In this document: positions 11,236 through 21,691 of the stretch, piece by piece
How positions within the stretch are numbered: the stretch's first letter is position 1
Layout of the letters: every line of letters starts with the position of its first letter
NCBI GenBank assembly: GCA_022828595.1
Contig: JAKGHH010000005.1
Span: 69,497,655-69,561,654 of the forward strand
Source: Nelumbo lutea
Lineage: Eukaryota > Streptophyta > Magnoliopsida > Proteales > Nelumbonaceae
Reading direction: 5' to 3'
Length of the DNA: 64,000 nt
Position numbers and translations under genes: made by a program
Notes under the pieces: generated by a model
What the model was told of the DNA's origin: nothing
The model's input: only the letters and a program-made list of their open reading frames with translations
Databases searched by the model: none

Positions 11236-11725
11236 AATTGGTCGGTTCGGTTTTAGTTTGGTATTTTTGAAAAACGAAGGAATAATTTGATTTTTAATTA
11301 TCTTAAAAATAATTAACGGTTAATCAAATTGATCGGTATATATAATTATATTTATATTTTATATATATTAAATATATGTCACATATTTTTTATATATTAC
11401 ATATAAATATATATGTATTATATATATAAATATATACATATATTATATTTTATTATCATCTATTTTTAAATATTATATATATATATATATATATATTATA
11501 TTTTAATAATATATTATTTATTATATATAACATGATATTATACATATATTTAAATAGTATATATTATGAATATAAAAAACCAAAAAACTGAAGAATCAAA
11601 TCGGTCAAAAATCAAAATCAATGGACCGATTAATCGGTGGTATCAGTTGTGTTTCGGTTTGGAGAAATTGAAAAACCTGTAAGATCGGTTTGATTTGCAA
11701 AATAACTGAACCATGAACACCCCTA
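11236..11725 (-). mobile_element. hAT-like non-autonomous element
   Basis: The right end reads GAACCATGAACACCCCTAA. Its complement, TTAGGGGTGTTCATGGTTC, is the start typical of plant hAT-type non-autonomous elements. The left end has GGTCGGTTCGGTTTTAGTTTGG, the matching subterminal motif. Both ends also carry the GATCGGT and ACCGATT words in inverted arrangement, around a TA-rich core (11340-11570). The left terminal bases and target duplication were not found, so the left border is approximate. Confidence 0.5.
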
Positions 11726-11972
11726 ATGATTAAATTATGACAGAAATCTACAATAGAGGAATAATTAATCAATTATCAAAAAACTTGAGGATAATTTAAG
11801 ATAATAATTAAATATTAAGAATACAATTTATAATTAGTTAAACAGTAGACAGTAGGGATAATTTAAGAAAATTGAAAAAAAAAAGTGAATGGCGCAAATT
11901 TGCTGAGCAGAAAAATTCTTCCGAGTTGAAATACAGACGATCCGGACCATGATTAATTTTTACGGAAAAGAC

Positions 11973-12169
11973 GGACAGGTCCAATGCAGATTTCTGACTC
12001 GCCCGTGAATTGGAGCTGCTTCCGAGGTTAGTTTGTTCTCTTCTCTCTCTCACTCGAAGTTGGAGCTTCCGAGGTTTTAGGGTTTTAGCTCGGTGAGTGA
12101 ATCTGGGAACAAATTCTGGGTTCTGTTGATCCAGATTGTTTTCTAAATTTCTTCGTAGTTCTTTCTTTT
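11973..12169 (+). promoter_or_regulatory. PPR gene leader with telo-box-like motif
   Basis: This segment precedes the proposed PPR start codon. It holds GAGGTTTTAGGGTTTTAGC at about 12071-12089, a telo-box-like AGGGTTT sequence often found near transcription starts of plant genes for translation and organelle biogenesis. A TCTTCTCTCTCTCACTC pyrimidine patch lies just upstream. The transcription start itself cannot be read. Confidence 0.4.
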
Positions 12170-15100
12170 ATGGCGCTTGGGTTTTGCACCCGTTATGCTC
12201 TAAGTAGATCTTCGAAGCTCTTCCGGTTTCCACAGTGGCGATTTGCTTCAGTGCGTCTACTGTCAACTTCAAAGCTCTTCAGTAGTGGTATGTCTGGAGC
12301 TTAAAGAAGGCTCTGTTTTCTTTCCTCATTTTATTTTTTATTTCAGATTCTGTTAGAAGCAATTATGCTATTTCTGAAACTTTCCTGTTGGAAACAGCTC
12401 GAGACATAGAGAAAAGCATCTATACAATTCTCACAATTCATCGTTGGGAATCCCTGAATCACATGGACTATAAATTGGCTTCGCTTAGAACTGTTCATGG
12501 AAAGCTGGCCTTAAAGTTCCTTAATTGGGTTATCCGGCAACCGGGTTTGGAATTCGATCATCTCACCCACATATTCTGCATCACAACTCACGTACTTGTC
12601 AAAGCCAGAATGTATGGACCAGCAAAGCTGATTTTGCGACATCTTTCTGAAATGGGTATTGGAGCGGGTTCTGTATTTTCTGCTCTTATGCGGACATACT
12701 CGCTTTGCAACTCGAATCCTTCGGTTTTTGACCTTCTAATTAGAATTTATGTACGTCGAGGAATGTTAAAAGATGCAGTTGAGACATTTCGGTTGATGGG
12801 TGCTCGAGGTTTCAAGCCGTCTGTTTATACTTGTAATAGTGTGCTAGCTGCCATTGTGGAAGAGAGTAGAGTGGGGTTAGTATGGTTCTTCTTTAAGGAG
12901 ATGTTGACCAGGAAAATTTGTCCTAATGTCGTTACCTTTAATGTACTGTTGAATTTTCTCTGTGCAGAAGGGAAGCTCAAGAGAGCTGGTTATCTCTTGA
13001 GGAAGATGGAAGAGACTGGTTATAACCCAACAATAGTTAGTTATAATACTTTGCTCAATTGGTATCGCAAGAAGGGCAGATACAAAGCAGCTTCTGGGCC
13101 TATTGATCACATGGGTTGTAAAGGCATTGAAGTCAATGTATGTACTTATAACTTATTTATTGACAGCCTATGTAAAAACAATAGGAGTGCGAAAGTTTAT
13201 TTACTGTTGAAAAAGATGAGGAAGAAAAGAATATCTCCAAATGAAGTCACTTACAACACTCTTGTTAAAGGATTTTGTAAAGAGGGGAAGATTGCAATAG
13301 CTATCCAGGTGTTTAATGAGATGTTGACTTTTAATCTTGCACCAAATTGCATTACATATAATTCTTTGATTGATGGGTATTGCCAACAAGGGGGTTTAGA
13401 AGAAGCATTGAGACTTTTGAGTGAAATGGAAGCTTTGGGATTAAGACCTAATTGGGTTACTTATGGTATACTTATGAATGGGTTTTGCATGGCTTCTCAA
13501 ATGGATTTAGCAAGAAATCTTCTTGAGAGGATGGGGAGAAGTGGGATTTTTATTGGCCATATCACATACACAATGTTAATAGATGGATACTGCAAAATTG
13601 GACAGCTTGGTGAAGCCTTAGAATTGCTTGATAAAATGCTACATGGTGGTGTTAATCCTGATGTTGTCAGTTATTCAGTGCTTATTAATGGATTCTGCAA
13701 AGCAGGAATGATTAAAAATGCTAAGGGGATTCTTTGCAAGATGTATAAGACTGGAGTTATGCCCAACCATGTCAAATATTCTACATTAATCTACAGCTTG
13801 TGCAAGCAGGGAAATGTTATGGAAGCAATGAAGGCCTATGTAAGTATGAACCATGGGGGCTATGATGCAGACCTTATGACCTGTAACATGTTGGTTGCTT
13901 CTCTCTGTGAATGTGGGATGTTGGAAGAGGCAAATATCTTCATGCAACACATTGGTAGGATGGGCATACTTCCTAATTCAATCACCTTTAACTGCATTAT
14001 AAATGGCTATGGAAGTATAGGTGATGGATTAAGAGCATTTTCATTGTTTGATGACATGATTAAGTTGGGTCATCATCCAAGTCCTTTCACATATGGAAGC
14101 TTATTAAAAGGACTCTTCATTGGTGGTAACTTAGAAGAGGCAAGGGAATTTTTGCATAAACTCCAGTATGTTCCTTGTGCTGTGAATAGTTTTGTCTATA
14201 ACACATTACTGTCTGAAGCATGTAAAGCTGGAAGGTTGGAGGAGGCAGTGTTTCTATATGATGATATGGTTAGAAAAGATATAGTTCCAGATGTTTATAC
14301 ATTTACTATTCTTCTCAATGGTCTTTGTAGGAAGAACAAGACGCTAACTGCAATTATTTTATTTGGGAAAATGAAGGAAAGGGAAACTTTACTACCAAAC
14401 CGGGTCATGTACACTTGTATGATTCATGGTCTTTTCAAGGAAGGCCTACCAAATGTTGCTTATGAAGAGATGTTGGGGAAAGGTTTATACCCAGATACAG
14501 TTATGTTAAATGTGATGATAGATGGATACTCAAGAATGGGGCAGGTGTATAAAGTGGAGAGTTTTATTTCTGCAGTAAATAACCAAAGTCTGTGTTGTAA
14601 TTTGATTTCATATAACATTCTCTTACATGCATATTCCAAGAGGCGGCTCTTGTTCAGATGCTTTAAAGGGTACAACACCATGATTAGAAGAGGATTTTTG
14701 CCAGATAATGTAACATACCATTCCTTAGTTCTTGCACTTTGCAAGTCTGGCATACAGGATGTTGGGGTTAAATTTTTAGAAAAGATGGTAATGGAAGGTA
14801 TAATTCCAGACTGCTTTACATTTAACATGCTTATTTCCAAATACAGTGAAAATGGGGAAATGGGGAAAGTTTTTGATCTGGTTAACTGTATGAGAAGGTT
14901 AGGTGTGTCAATGGATGGGGATACCTACATCACAATTATTAATGGACTCAATAGAAAATATTATTTTCGGGAATCACATATTCTTCTACATGAAATGCTT
15001 GGCAAAGGGTTTCTTCCCACCCATAAACATTACATTGCTTTGATTAAGGGGATGTGCAAGGTGGGTGATATAAAGAGAGCATTCAAATTTAAAGATGAGA

Positions 15101-15672
15101 TGCAGATGCTAGGTTTAGCATCTTGCAAAATTGCTGAGAGTGCTTTTGTTAGAGGACTCCTACAGTGCGGAAAGACTGAGGAAGCAATGCTGGTTCTTGA
15201 TTGGATGCTTCTGACGGGTTTGGTTCCAACTAGTTCTACTTTTACTACTATAATGCATAATCTCTTTAAAGAAGCTAAGCCCATTGAAGCTTTGAAGTTG
15301 AGGGATCTGATGGAATGTTATGGGGTAAAACTTGATATTGTTGCTTACAATGTTCTCATTTCAGGTCTCTGTGCTTGTGGCAACGTTGCCACTGCCTTTG
15401 AACTATATGATGAGATGAAAAAAATTGGTATTTGGCCTAATACTACTACTTATACTACACTTATCCGCGCCATTGTTAAGGAAAATAATCCTGTTAAGGG
15501 TGAAACATTATTGCTTGATATACAAGAAAGGGGATTCATTCCTCAATATGGAAATACTAGAGATTTGCATCAGAGATTGTTTGATACTCTGAAAAGGTTA
15601 AACTTATTACAGCAAAGGAAGAGGAAACAATGGCGTAGGATGAGTGGGAAAAACTGGAGTGTTAAATTATAG
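12170..15672 (+). CDS. P-class pentatricopeptide-repeat protein, At5g55840-like
   Basis: Two exons, 12170-12287 and 12347-15672, encode 1147 residues. Exon 1 (MALGFCTRYALSRSSKLFR...) is rich in Arg, Ser and Leu and lacks acidic residues, as mitochondrial presequences do. A GTATGT donor and TTTCAG acceptor bound a 59-nt intron, and without splicing the frame stops within a few codons. Exon 2 reads in phase into DSVRSNYAISETF and about 27 near-continuous 35-residue PPR motifs (for example VVTFNVLLNFLCAEG, EVTYNTLVKGFCKEG). It ends in a short basic tail. Repeat 17 has only 32 residues. No E or DYW domain is present, so it is P class: an RNA-binding factor for organelle transcript processing, stability or translation. 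From recall, the sequence and length (about 1.1 kDa residues in the thousand range) resemble Arabidopsis At5g55840. The specific RNA target is unknown. Confidence 0.92.
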
Positions 15673-16583
15673 TGCTGGCTTTTAAGAAGTAAAAGTTCAA
15701 TTGGCTGGTGATTCTGGGATGTGGTTCATTATTAAGTAATCTTGTTAGGTGTTCACTGCATGCAATGTTGACATTTTGAATCTGTACTTTTTGCTACCCA
15801 TGTTGGATCATATCTAGATTCCACCCATGATTTTGCATAGAAGTGGCTCATCATCCCCATGCAAGAAAATTACCTGAACATTAATCCCAGTCCCAATGGT
15901 GGTAAGAATTATAGTTTTCCTTTCTGTTGAAGTTGTAAGTTGATTAATACTATCTTTGATAAGATTTCTTAACTCTAAACTTATGGCTTTCAGGAAGAAA
16001 CATGTTTACAGCTGGATAAGCCAAAATGGCTGTATACTATACCATGTAAGTTTGCTTGTTGGCCTTGTTTGTGCTTTAATTACTTCTTGAAATATCAAGT
16101 TACCTTCCAACTCATCATGAAGAAAACTGGTTTCCAATCAGAAGTTGGATAAAGTGTCATTTGAGGTATCTATTTTGCACAAACTATATTCTATATCATG
16201 CTCTCTTGTAGAGTGGTTTGCATGACCTGTGCACTATTCTTGCTTATGATGAGTTTTGAGGATTAATTGTTACTTTTAGATGTTGTCAATAGTATGCTTG
16301 TTAAATTGATGTGCGGAGTCCATATTCTCCTCCCCATTTCCTCGCAGCAGAGATGGCGAGATACCATTTGAATTTTTATCAATTCCTCTTGAATCTCCTT
16401 CTTTTCCATTTTCCTGCCAAAAACTTTGCAATCAGATCATGTGTGTGATGCTCTGTCAGTGGATCCATGGTCTCGGTACTGTTCACAAACAGAAGAAAAA
16501 TTCTCTCATCAGGGATGCAACCTCCCTTCTCAGTGTTGCAACTCATGTGAATTTTTGTTTCTTGCTGCCTAAATCAAGAACAT
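15673..16583 (+). other. PPR 3' flank, no gene seen
   Basis: Presumed 3' UTR followed by intergenic DNA. Single-digit-kilobase search by eye found no domain. A small open frame at 16439-16624 lacks any recognisable motif and is probably chance. Confidence 0.4.
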
Positions 16584-16787
16584 GTGTTAAAAGTGAAAGT
16601 TGCCAAACCAGTGGTTGCAGTTAGAAAAGGAGTGGGGATGGAGGGAAGAAACACAGGAGATTTCATACCAGCTTCCAGATGGAGAGAAGAACTTGCGATA
16701 GAAGTGAAAAAATTGCTGTTGGAACAAAGAAAGAGTAGGGGACAAATTTTATTGAAGATAAGAAGGAAAAGTGACCACTTTGTACTA
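16584..16787 (+). pseudogene. unidentified ORF, 5' half, interrupted by the MULE
   Basis: An open, charged stretch (VGMEGRNTGDFIPASRW, REELAIEVKKLLLEQRKS) runs up to the left target duplication of the Mutator-like element. Joined across the insertion it continues in the same phase into 18665-18849, giving about 130 codons. No protein family was recognised. It could be a gene fragment or part of another transposon. Confidence 0.4.
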
Positions 16788-17311
16788 GATTTTTGGCTTT
16801 GACAACCCCTGAACTTCGCGAAAAGGCCAATTTCGACCTTAAAGAATTTTGAGGGCCATTCCAGACCTCAAACTAAGTTGAAATGGCCACCGGTAGCCCA
16901 AAAAACACACGGTGTTAGTGACGCCGTTCACAATCTGTTAAATAAATTATAAAATAATAAGAAATGCTGTGTGGCATTATTCAACTAAAAAAATGAAAAA
17001 TTACAAGTGAGTCCCACTAAATAAAATAAACTGTTTAATATATAAATTAATAAATGTTAAAAATAATATATATTTGGGTCCCACTTGAAATTTTCTCTTT
17101 TAAGAGAAAAACAATAAGTGGGTCCTACTTGAAATTTTCTCCTTTAATAGGAAAATAATAGGTGGTCCCCCACCTCTCTCTCTCTCTTCTTCTTCTTCTT
17201 CTTCTTCTTCTTCTTCTTCTTCTTCTTCTTCTTCGTCTTCCTTGACGCCATGTTCATTGTCGTTTCTTGGTGAGCAGAGGACGTTTGCAGCGGTGGTTCC
17301 TCTGCTTGCAC
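16788..17311 (+). repeat. left terminal inverted repeat of the MULE
   Basis: Pairs with 18176-18655. Shared blocks include GGCCAnTTTCGACCTTAAAG, the GGTGTTAGTnACGCC area, TTGAATAATGCCAC-type sequence and ATGTTCATTGTC...GAGCAGAGGAC next to the captured DNA. It includes the (CTT)n run. Confidence 0.85.
17176..17234 (+). repeat. (CTT)n microsatellite in the left TIR
   Basis: A CT run followed by an almost perfect CTT run of about 17 units. The right TIR has only a short AAG-type counterpart near 18250, so the repeat expanded in the left arm after insertion or capture. Confidence 0.9.
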
Positions 17312-18175
17312 TCTGCTTCTTTGGATTTTTGTGTTCCTATGCAATTGGATTTCGTAGACATGGGATTGCATTTCAAGCAAATCAGAGCCTAGACATAGGA
17401 TTGCACTCACTGAATATGATCGATGCCGTGCTTTCAGAAGGCCAAATAAACGGAATAAAAACATTGGAGAGAGTCCTCCCTACAACAGCCATTTTACACA
17501 TTCCTTTTCAGCAGCAAACTTTTTCTATAAGAAAGATGTTGACACAAGCCATTCACTTGGTCTCTGCCTTCTTGGATTGCCTATGGCTTTCAACCTTCTT
17601 CCTTGCAGCTTCAAATTCTTTTTCGGTGGGTTCTGGATGTGATTCACTGCCATTAAATTTTGCCATCAATGATGAGAACATGGAATCAAATTGCTCTTTC
17701 CTTTGGCTTCGTCATTGAGAAATAACTGCAAGCAACTTTGATTCAGACTCTGTTTGATTTTTTTCTTTGCTTTAGAGGATCAGTAGGTGGCTCTGTTTCA
17801 ACTACTTGCTTTGTCCACTTCTGGTAGGCTTTGGTTGCATTAAGCTCTCCTGCAGCTATAGTCTCATCAAGAATATCCTTGAACTTGTGTGAATCCAGTT
17901 CAGGATCTGAACAGAGCATCGAACAGAAAAGCATGTTCATATTTGCCCTTGTACTTCTGGAAAAGATCCTTCAAATCATTCTTCTCTGAACCAGACCCAT
18001 GGTAATTTGTTTCAAACTCTTCTATATTAGCTTCCATAACCTTTTTGTACATTGTTCTGAAATAGTCGTGCAGATTTTGAGCCACTTCCCCTGCAAGCTC
18101 AGCATCATCAATACAACCAGTTTGATCATATGGTGCCTTTTTCTTGTCATCTCCAAGAATGGATATCACCTTCTC
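17312..18175 (-). pseudogene. captured DnaJ6/DNAJC9-type J-protein fragment
   Basis: On the minus strand, EKVISILGDDKKKAPYDQTG (end of a J domain) leads through DYFRTMYKKVMEANIEEFE and MLCSDPELDSHKFKDIL to FEAARKKVESHRQSKK and a TGA stop (17553-17555). By recall this is the C-terminal two-thirds of plant DnaJ6 (Arabidopsis At5g06910), the relative of animal DNAJC9, a histone-binding HSP70 co-chaperone. About 200 codons run with no intron. The first half of the J domain including HPD is absent. Lesions are an extra base near 17941, a one-base change in an A-run near 17760 and an in-frame TGA near 17712. The remaining 17312-17552 is probably the parent gene's 3' UTR. Non-functional as a chaperone. 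Confidence 0.8.
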
Positions 18176-18655
18176 TAGTGCGAGCAGAGGAACCACCACT
18201 GCAAGTGTCCTCTGCTCGCCCAGAAATGACAATGAACATGGCGTCGAGTAAAGAAGAAGAAGAGAGAGAGTGGGACCTACCTATTATTTTCCTCTTAGAA
18301 GAGAAATTTTCAAGTGGAACCCACCTATAGTTTCAAGTGGGACCCACTTATAATTTCAAGTGGTGCCCATCTATTATTTTCAACAATTATTAATTTATAC
18401 ATTAAATGCTTTTTTTTTAATTTAGTGAGACCCACTTGTAATTTTTCATTTTTTTTAGTTGAATAGTGCCACATTAGCATTTCTTATTAGTTTATTCATT
18501 ATTTAATAGATTGTGAATGGCGTTACTAACACTGTGTGTTTTTGGGCTAACGATGGCCTTTTCAATTTAGTTTGAGGTCTAAAATGGCCCTCTAAATTCT
18601 TTAAGGTCGAAACTGGCCTATTTGCAAAGTTCAAGGGTTGTTAGAGCCAAAAATC
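18176..18655 (-). repeat. right terminal inverted repeat of the MULE
   Basis: Reverse complement of the left TIR apart from scattered changes and small indels. Its inner edge, where GGTTCCTCTGCTCGCACT meets the DnaJ fragment, marks the capture junction. Confidence 0.85.
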
Positions 18656-18664
18656 CTTTTTCTA

Positions 18665-18849
18665 CTGGGTGAAGCTATACAGTGGTTGAAAGGCTTCATC
18701 AATGCAGTACTGTACTCTATGAGGGTGGAAGGATGGAAAGGTGTTTTGGAAATTCCAAGAAGGAAGTATTTGGTGGAGTTGAAGAGGAACCAAAAAAGGG
18801 TTGGTTTCTGGCGGTCTCTTAATTTTTTGGACACAACAGTAAACAGCTA
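18665..18849 (+). pseudogene. unidentified ORF, 3' half, after the MULE
   Basis: Continues the phase of 16584-16787: LGEAIQWLKGFINAVLY, then LKRNQKRVGFWRSLNFL, and a stop at 18848. The join over the insertion is exact at the target duplication. Family not recognised. Confidence 0.4.
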
Positions 18850-18899
18850 ATCTGTTTACCCAAAGGAAAGCAAGGGATGGAAGCTAGTTGCAGAGAAGC

Positions 18900-19090
18900 T
18901 ACAGAGTTTTTCTTTTTGTTGTGTATTTATCTATGTATGGTCTGCAGGGGTATTATTGTCCTTTTATGTTATTTTTATTAGTTGTACTGTTGCCCTAGTA
19001 TTTATACTAATAGAGCTGCCGCCAGCCATACTTTTTTGGCTCTCATTCTTTCTTCTCTCTTCTCTACTCTCTCCTTTAACCTCGATAATA
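18900..19090 (+). mobile_element. probable 5' LTR of the second Copia element
   Basis: A short LTR-like stretch with TTGTGTATTTATCTATG, a pyrimidine-rich U5-like end (CTCTCTTCTCTACTCTCTCC) and an end just before the primer-binding site at 19091. The left border is a guess. No matching 3' LTR exists in the window because the element is truncated. Confidence 0.45.
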
Positions 19091-19102
19091 TGGTATCATA
19101 GC
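19091..19102 (+). promoter_or_regulatory. Copia primer-binding site
   Basis: TATGGTATCATAGC differs by one base from TGGTATCAGAGC, the initiator-methionine tRNA primer-binding site used by most plant Copia elements. It sits 465 bp before the gag start. Confidence 0.75.
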
Positions 19103-19555
19103 AGGTGGGGTCCTGAAAAGCAGATCGAGACTTTGTCTTTTCCCTTTTTTCTTGTTCTCTTGGATTGAAAGATATCTACAGATTACAGATCTGATCTGAG
19201 AAATCCGTAGGGCTCCATCCTTTTCCTTTTTTTTTTAATTTTTTCTTCTTGGTCGTGTGCCAAGAAAACTCAGAAATCTAAATTAGATGCTGTGAAGGAG
19301 ATTAGAAATCTCCTGTGGATTGTAGGATCCTTCTGTAACAAGGAAAGTATCCTTAGTAGGTCTCATATGACCTTTTAGTGTGGTGAACACTGTGGACTGG
19401 TGCTGTGAAGCTTTTGTGGGGTCTGTTTTTGGTACAGTACTGTGTTTGTACAGACCTGGAAGTACTCAGATCAGTGTTGGGAAGGTGCTGTTTGGCGTAC
19501 AGTAATTTTTTTCTGGGGATCCATTGTGAACCGAAGCAGCTAGGGTGCAGTTCCA
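19103..19555 (+). other. untranslated leader of the second Copia element
   Basis: No coding sequence seen between the primer-binding site and the gag ATG. Confidence 0.5.
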
Positions 19556-20400
19556 ATGGCCTCTGAAGACAGTGCTACTTCTGGTGTTACATCTGGACAA
19601 AGAGGACTGAACAGTAACATTGACCATGTGAATTTTCCAATGTCCATTACCTCCCTTGATGGTAGTAATTATCTCGCATGGTCCAGAGAGATGAAGTTAT
19701 ATATTACAGCTAGGGGGAAGATCGGTTACATAAGTGGAACAGTAAAAGAACCGAAGAATGGCACTACTGAACATGATAGGTGGAATCAGGAGAACTGCTT
19801 AATCATGTCTTGGCTTCTCTCTACCATGTTACCATCGATCAAGCAGAATTTTGTGTGGGAAGAGACAGCATATGAGATTTGGGAGTAGGCAAAATCCACA
19901 TACTCTGAACAGAGGCATTATGCTAGAATCTATCAGCTGCAACCTGCAAGCAGAGTCTTCTAGATGCAAAGAGGGGAAATGGAGTTTATCAGCCTACCAT
20001 TCTGCCCTTTCCTCCATTTGGATGGAACTTGACTACTATTAGAGAATTGAATGGGAGAGTGGTAAAGATACTAAAGCCTATAAAGCCCTAGTTTTCAGCA
20101 GTGTGTGTTTTGCCTTTTTACTAAGGCTGAATTTAGTGTATAAACCTACTAGGGTTCAAATATTAGGTAGTAAGGATCTCCCTTCCATCAATGAAGTGTA
20201 TGCCTTAGGAGGAATGCAATGAATAATTCAGAGGGGGAGTAGATTGCTCTAGCTGCAAGGAGTGTCATGAATACCACTAAGAAAGGTGATTTCCAAAAGA
20301 AAGGGGATGGGAAAGATAAATTATGGTGCACTAACTGTCAGCAACCTAGACATACATGTGAAAGTTGTTGGAACTTAGTTGGAAAACCAAGTGGTCTCAA
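19556..20400 (+). pseudogene. Copia gag remnant
   Basis: The ATG at 19556 opens 110 codons with FPMSITSLDGSNYLAWSREM, the typical start of Copia gag (Retrotran_gag_3-like), and a WLLSTMLPSI block. It then breaks at a TAG (19886-19888). Out-of-phase pieces follow (20045-20220). At 20325-20395 CTNCQQPRHTCESCW is the zinc knuckle, with the His changed context but three Cys kept. Confidence 0.85.
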
Positions 20401-20719
20401 GAACTGAGTAAGAAATCAGCACTGGAACAGAACAAGAAACCAAATCCTTAGTATCAGGATCGTTCCTCTAGTTAGAAGAAGTCTGTCTCTACCAATGTGG
20501 CTTTTCAGGAGCAAACAACTAGTTCTTCTATGAACACATCTCAAGAGTATTATTCTGGTTCAGATCCTAAGGAAGACTTCTTCAATGCCTTCCGTGACCA
20601 TTTGGAACCATATGTGGTAGGGCCCTTCGACGGATGGATTCTGGGTCCACCCCCTCGACTTCCTTTGTGTCTACATCAGGTAACACTACCTTGGATTTCC
20701 ATGTTTCCTCTCAGACTTC

Positions 20720-21691
20720 GGAATCACCATGGATTATCAATTCTTGAGCTCCCAACCATATGACTAGTAAGTCCTCTTTGTTTCAGTCCTATATCCTTCT
20801 TTCTGGCAGAGAAAATGTGAGACTTGTTGATGGTTCATTCTCTTCTATAGTTGGTTGAGGAGCTATCTCTCAATTGTTTGGCTTTGCTCTTCTAGATGTG
20901 CTTCATGTTCCTTTACCTATTAACTTGTTATCTATTAGTAGCATTACTCGTTCCTTAAATTGTTCAGTTACCTTTTTGCTTCATTCTTGTGTGTTCTAGG
21001 ATCTGGCCTCTAGGAGGATGATTAGAAGAGGAAACTTGGCAGATGGTCTCTACGTGCTGGAGAATAAAGCCGGTCTTGTGTCTATAGGTTCTATGAGCCA
21101 ATTCCTTGTGAGTAGTGCCTACTTATGGCACAATCGTCTTGATCGTTTGTCTTTTGAGTGTGAAAATTTTGCTTTCCAAATTGTTTAAGTCCATGTCAAT
21201 TTCTGAGTTATAGTGTCAAACATGTCAGTTAAGTAAGCATTGTAGAAGCTCCTTTCCAATGAGAAATAAAAGATTGAATTTTCCTTTCCACATTGTGTAT
21301 TTTGATGTGTGGGGTCTTGTTACTATCCCCTTCGAGATTGGCTATAAATATTTTATCACATTTATTGATGACTATTTCTGCTACACATGGATTTATCCAA
21401 TGTGTTCAAGAGAAGTACCAAAGGTCGTGCAAGATTTTCAATGCATGATTTTCACCTAGTTTTAGACTGAAATACAATTCTTTGAGTCTAACAATGCAAA
21501 AGAGTATTTTCATAGTGACTTGACAAAATTTTTTACTTCTTGCGGTACTCTTCATTGAAGTTCATGTGCAAGAACCCCCAACAAAATGGTGTTGCAAAAA
21601 GGAAGAACCGACATTTGCTTTAAGTTGCTCGGGGCATGCTATTACACATGCATGTTCGCAAGCGTTTTTGGATGGATGTTGTTTTGTCTAC
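20720..21691 (+). pseudogene. Copia protease and 5' integrase remnant
   Basis: The protease site near 20735-20765 is degenerate (INS-stop-APNHMT where the family has DSGASDHMT). LWHNRLDRLSF is the pre-integrase block. YKYFITFIDDYFCYTWIY is the rve core with its catalytic Asp. QNGVAKRKNRH precedes the break. Many stops. The frame is cut at 21691 by the inserted solo LTR and resumes at 23650. Confidence 0.85.

Larger units (their letters stand above)
16788..18655. mobile_element. Mutator-like (Pack-MULE) element carrying a DnaJ gene fragment
   Basis: 1868 bp. Both ends read GATTTTTGGCTnTnACAACCC inward, and the inverted similarity extends over about 0.5 kb. Left flank CTTTGTACTA (16778-16787) and right flank CTTTTTCTA (18656-18664) look like a mutated 9-10 bp target duplication, the size typical of MULEs. 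There is no transposase, so it is non-autonomous. The centre (17312-18175) holds a rearranged host gene fragment in antisense orientation to the window. Long inverted ends plus a captured gene define a Pack-MULE. Confidence 0.85.

Noticed and set aside
17242..17718. 158-codon plus-strand open frame inside the MULE
   Set aside because: It runs antisense to the DnaJ fragment, which explains the sequence far better; the plus frame has no recognisable domain.
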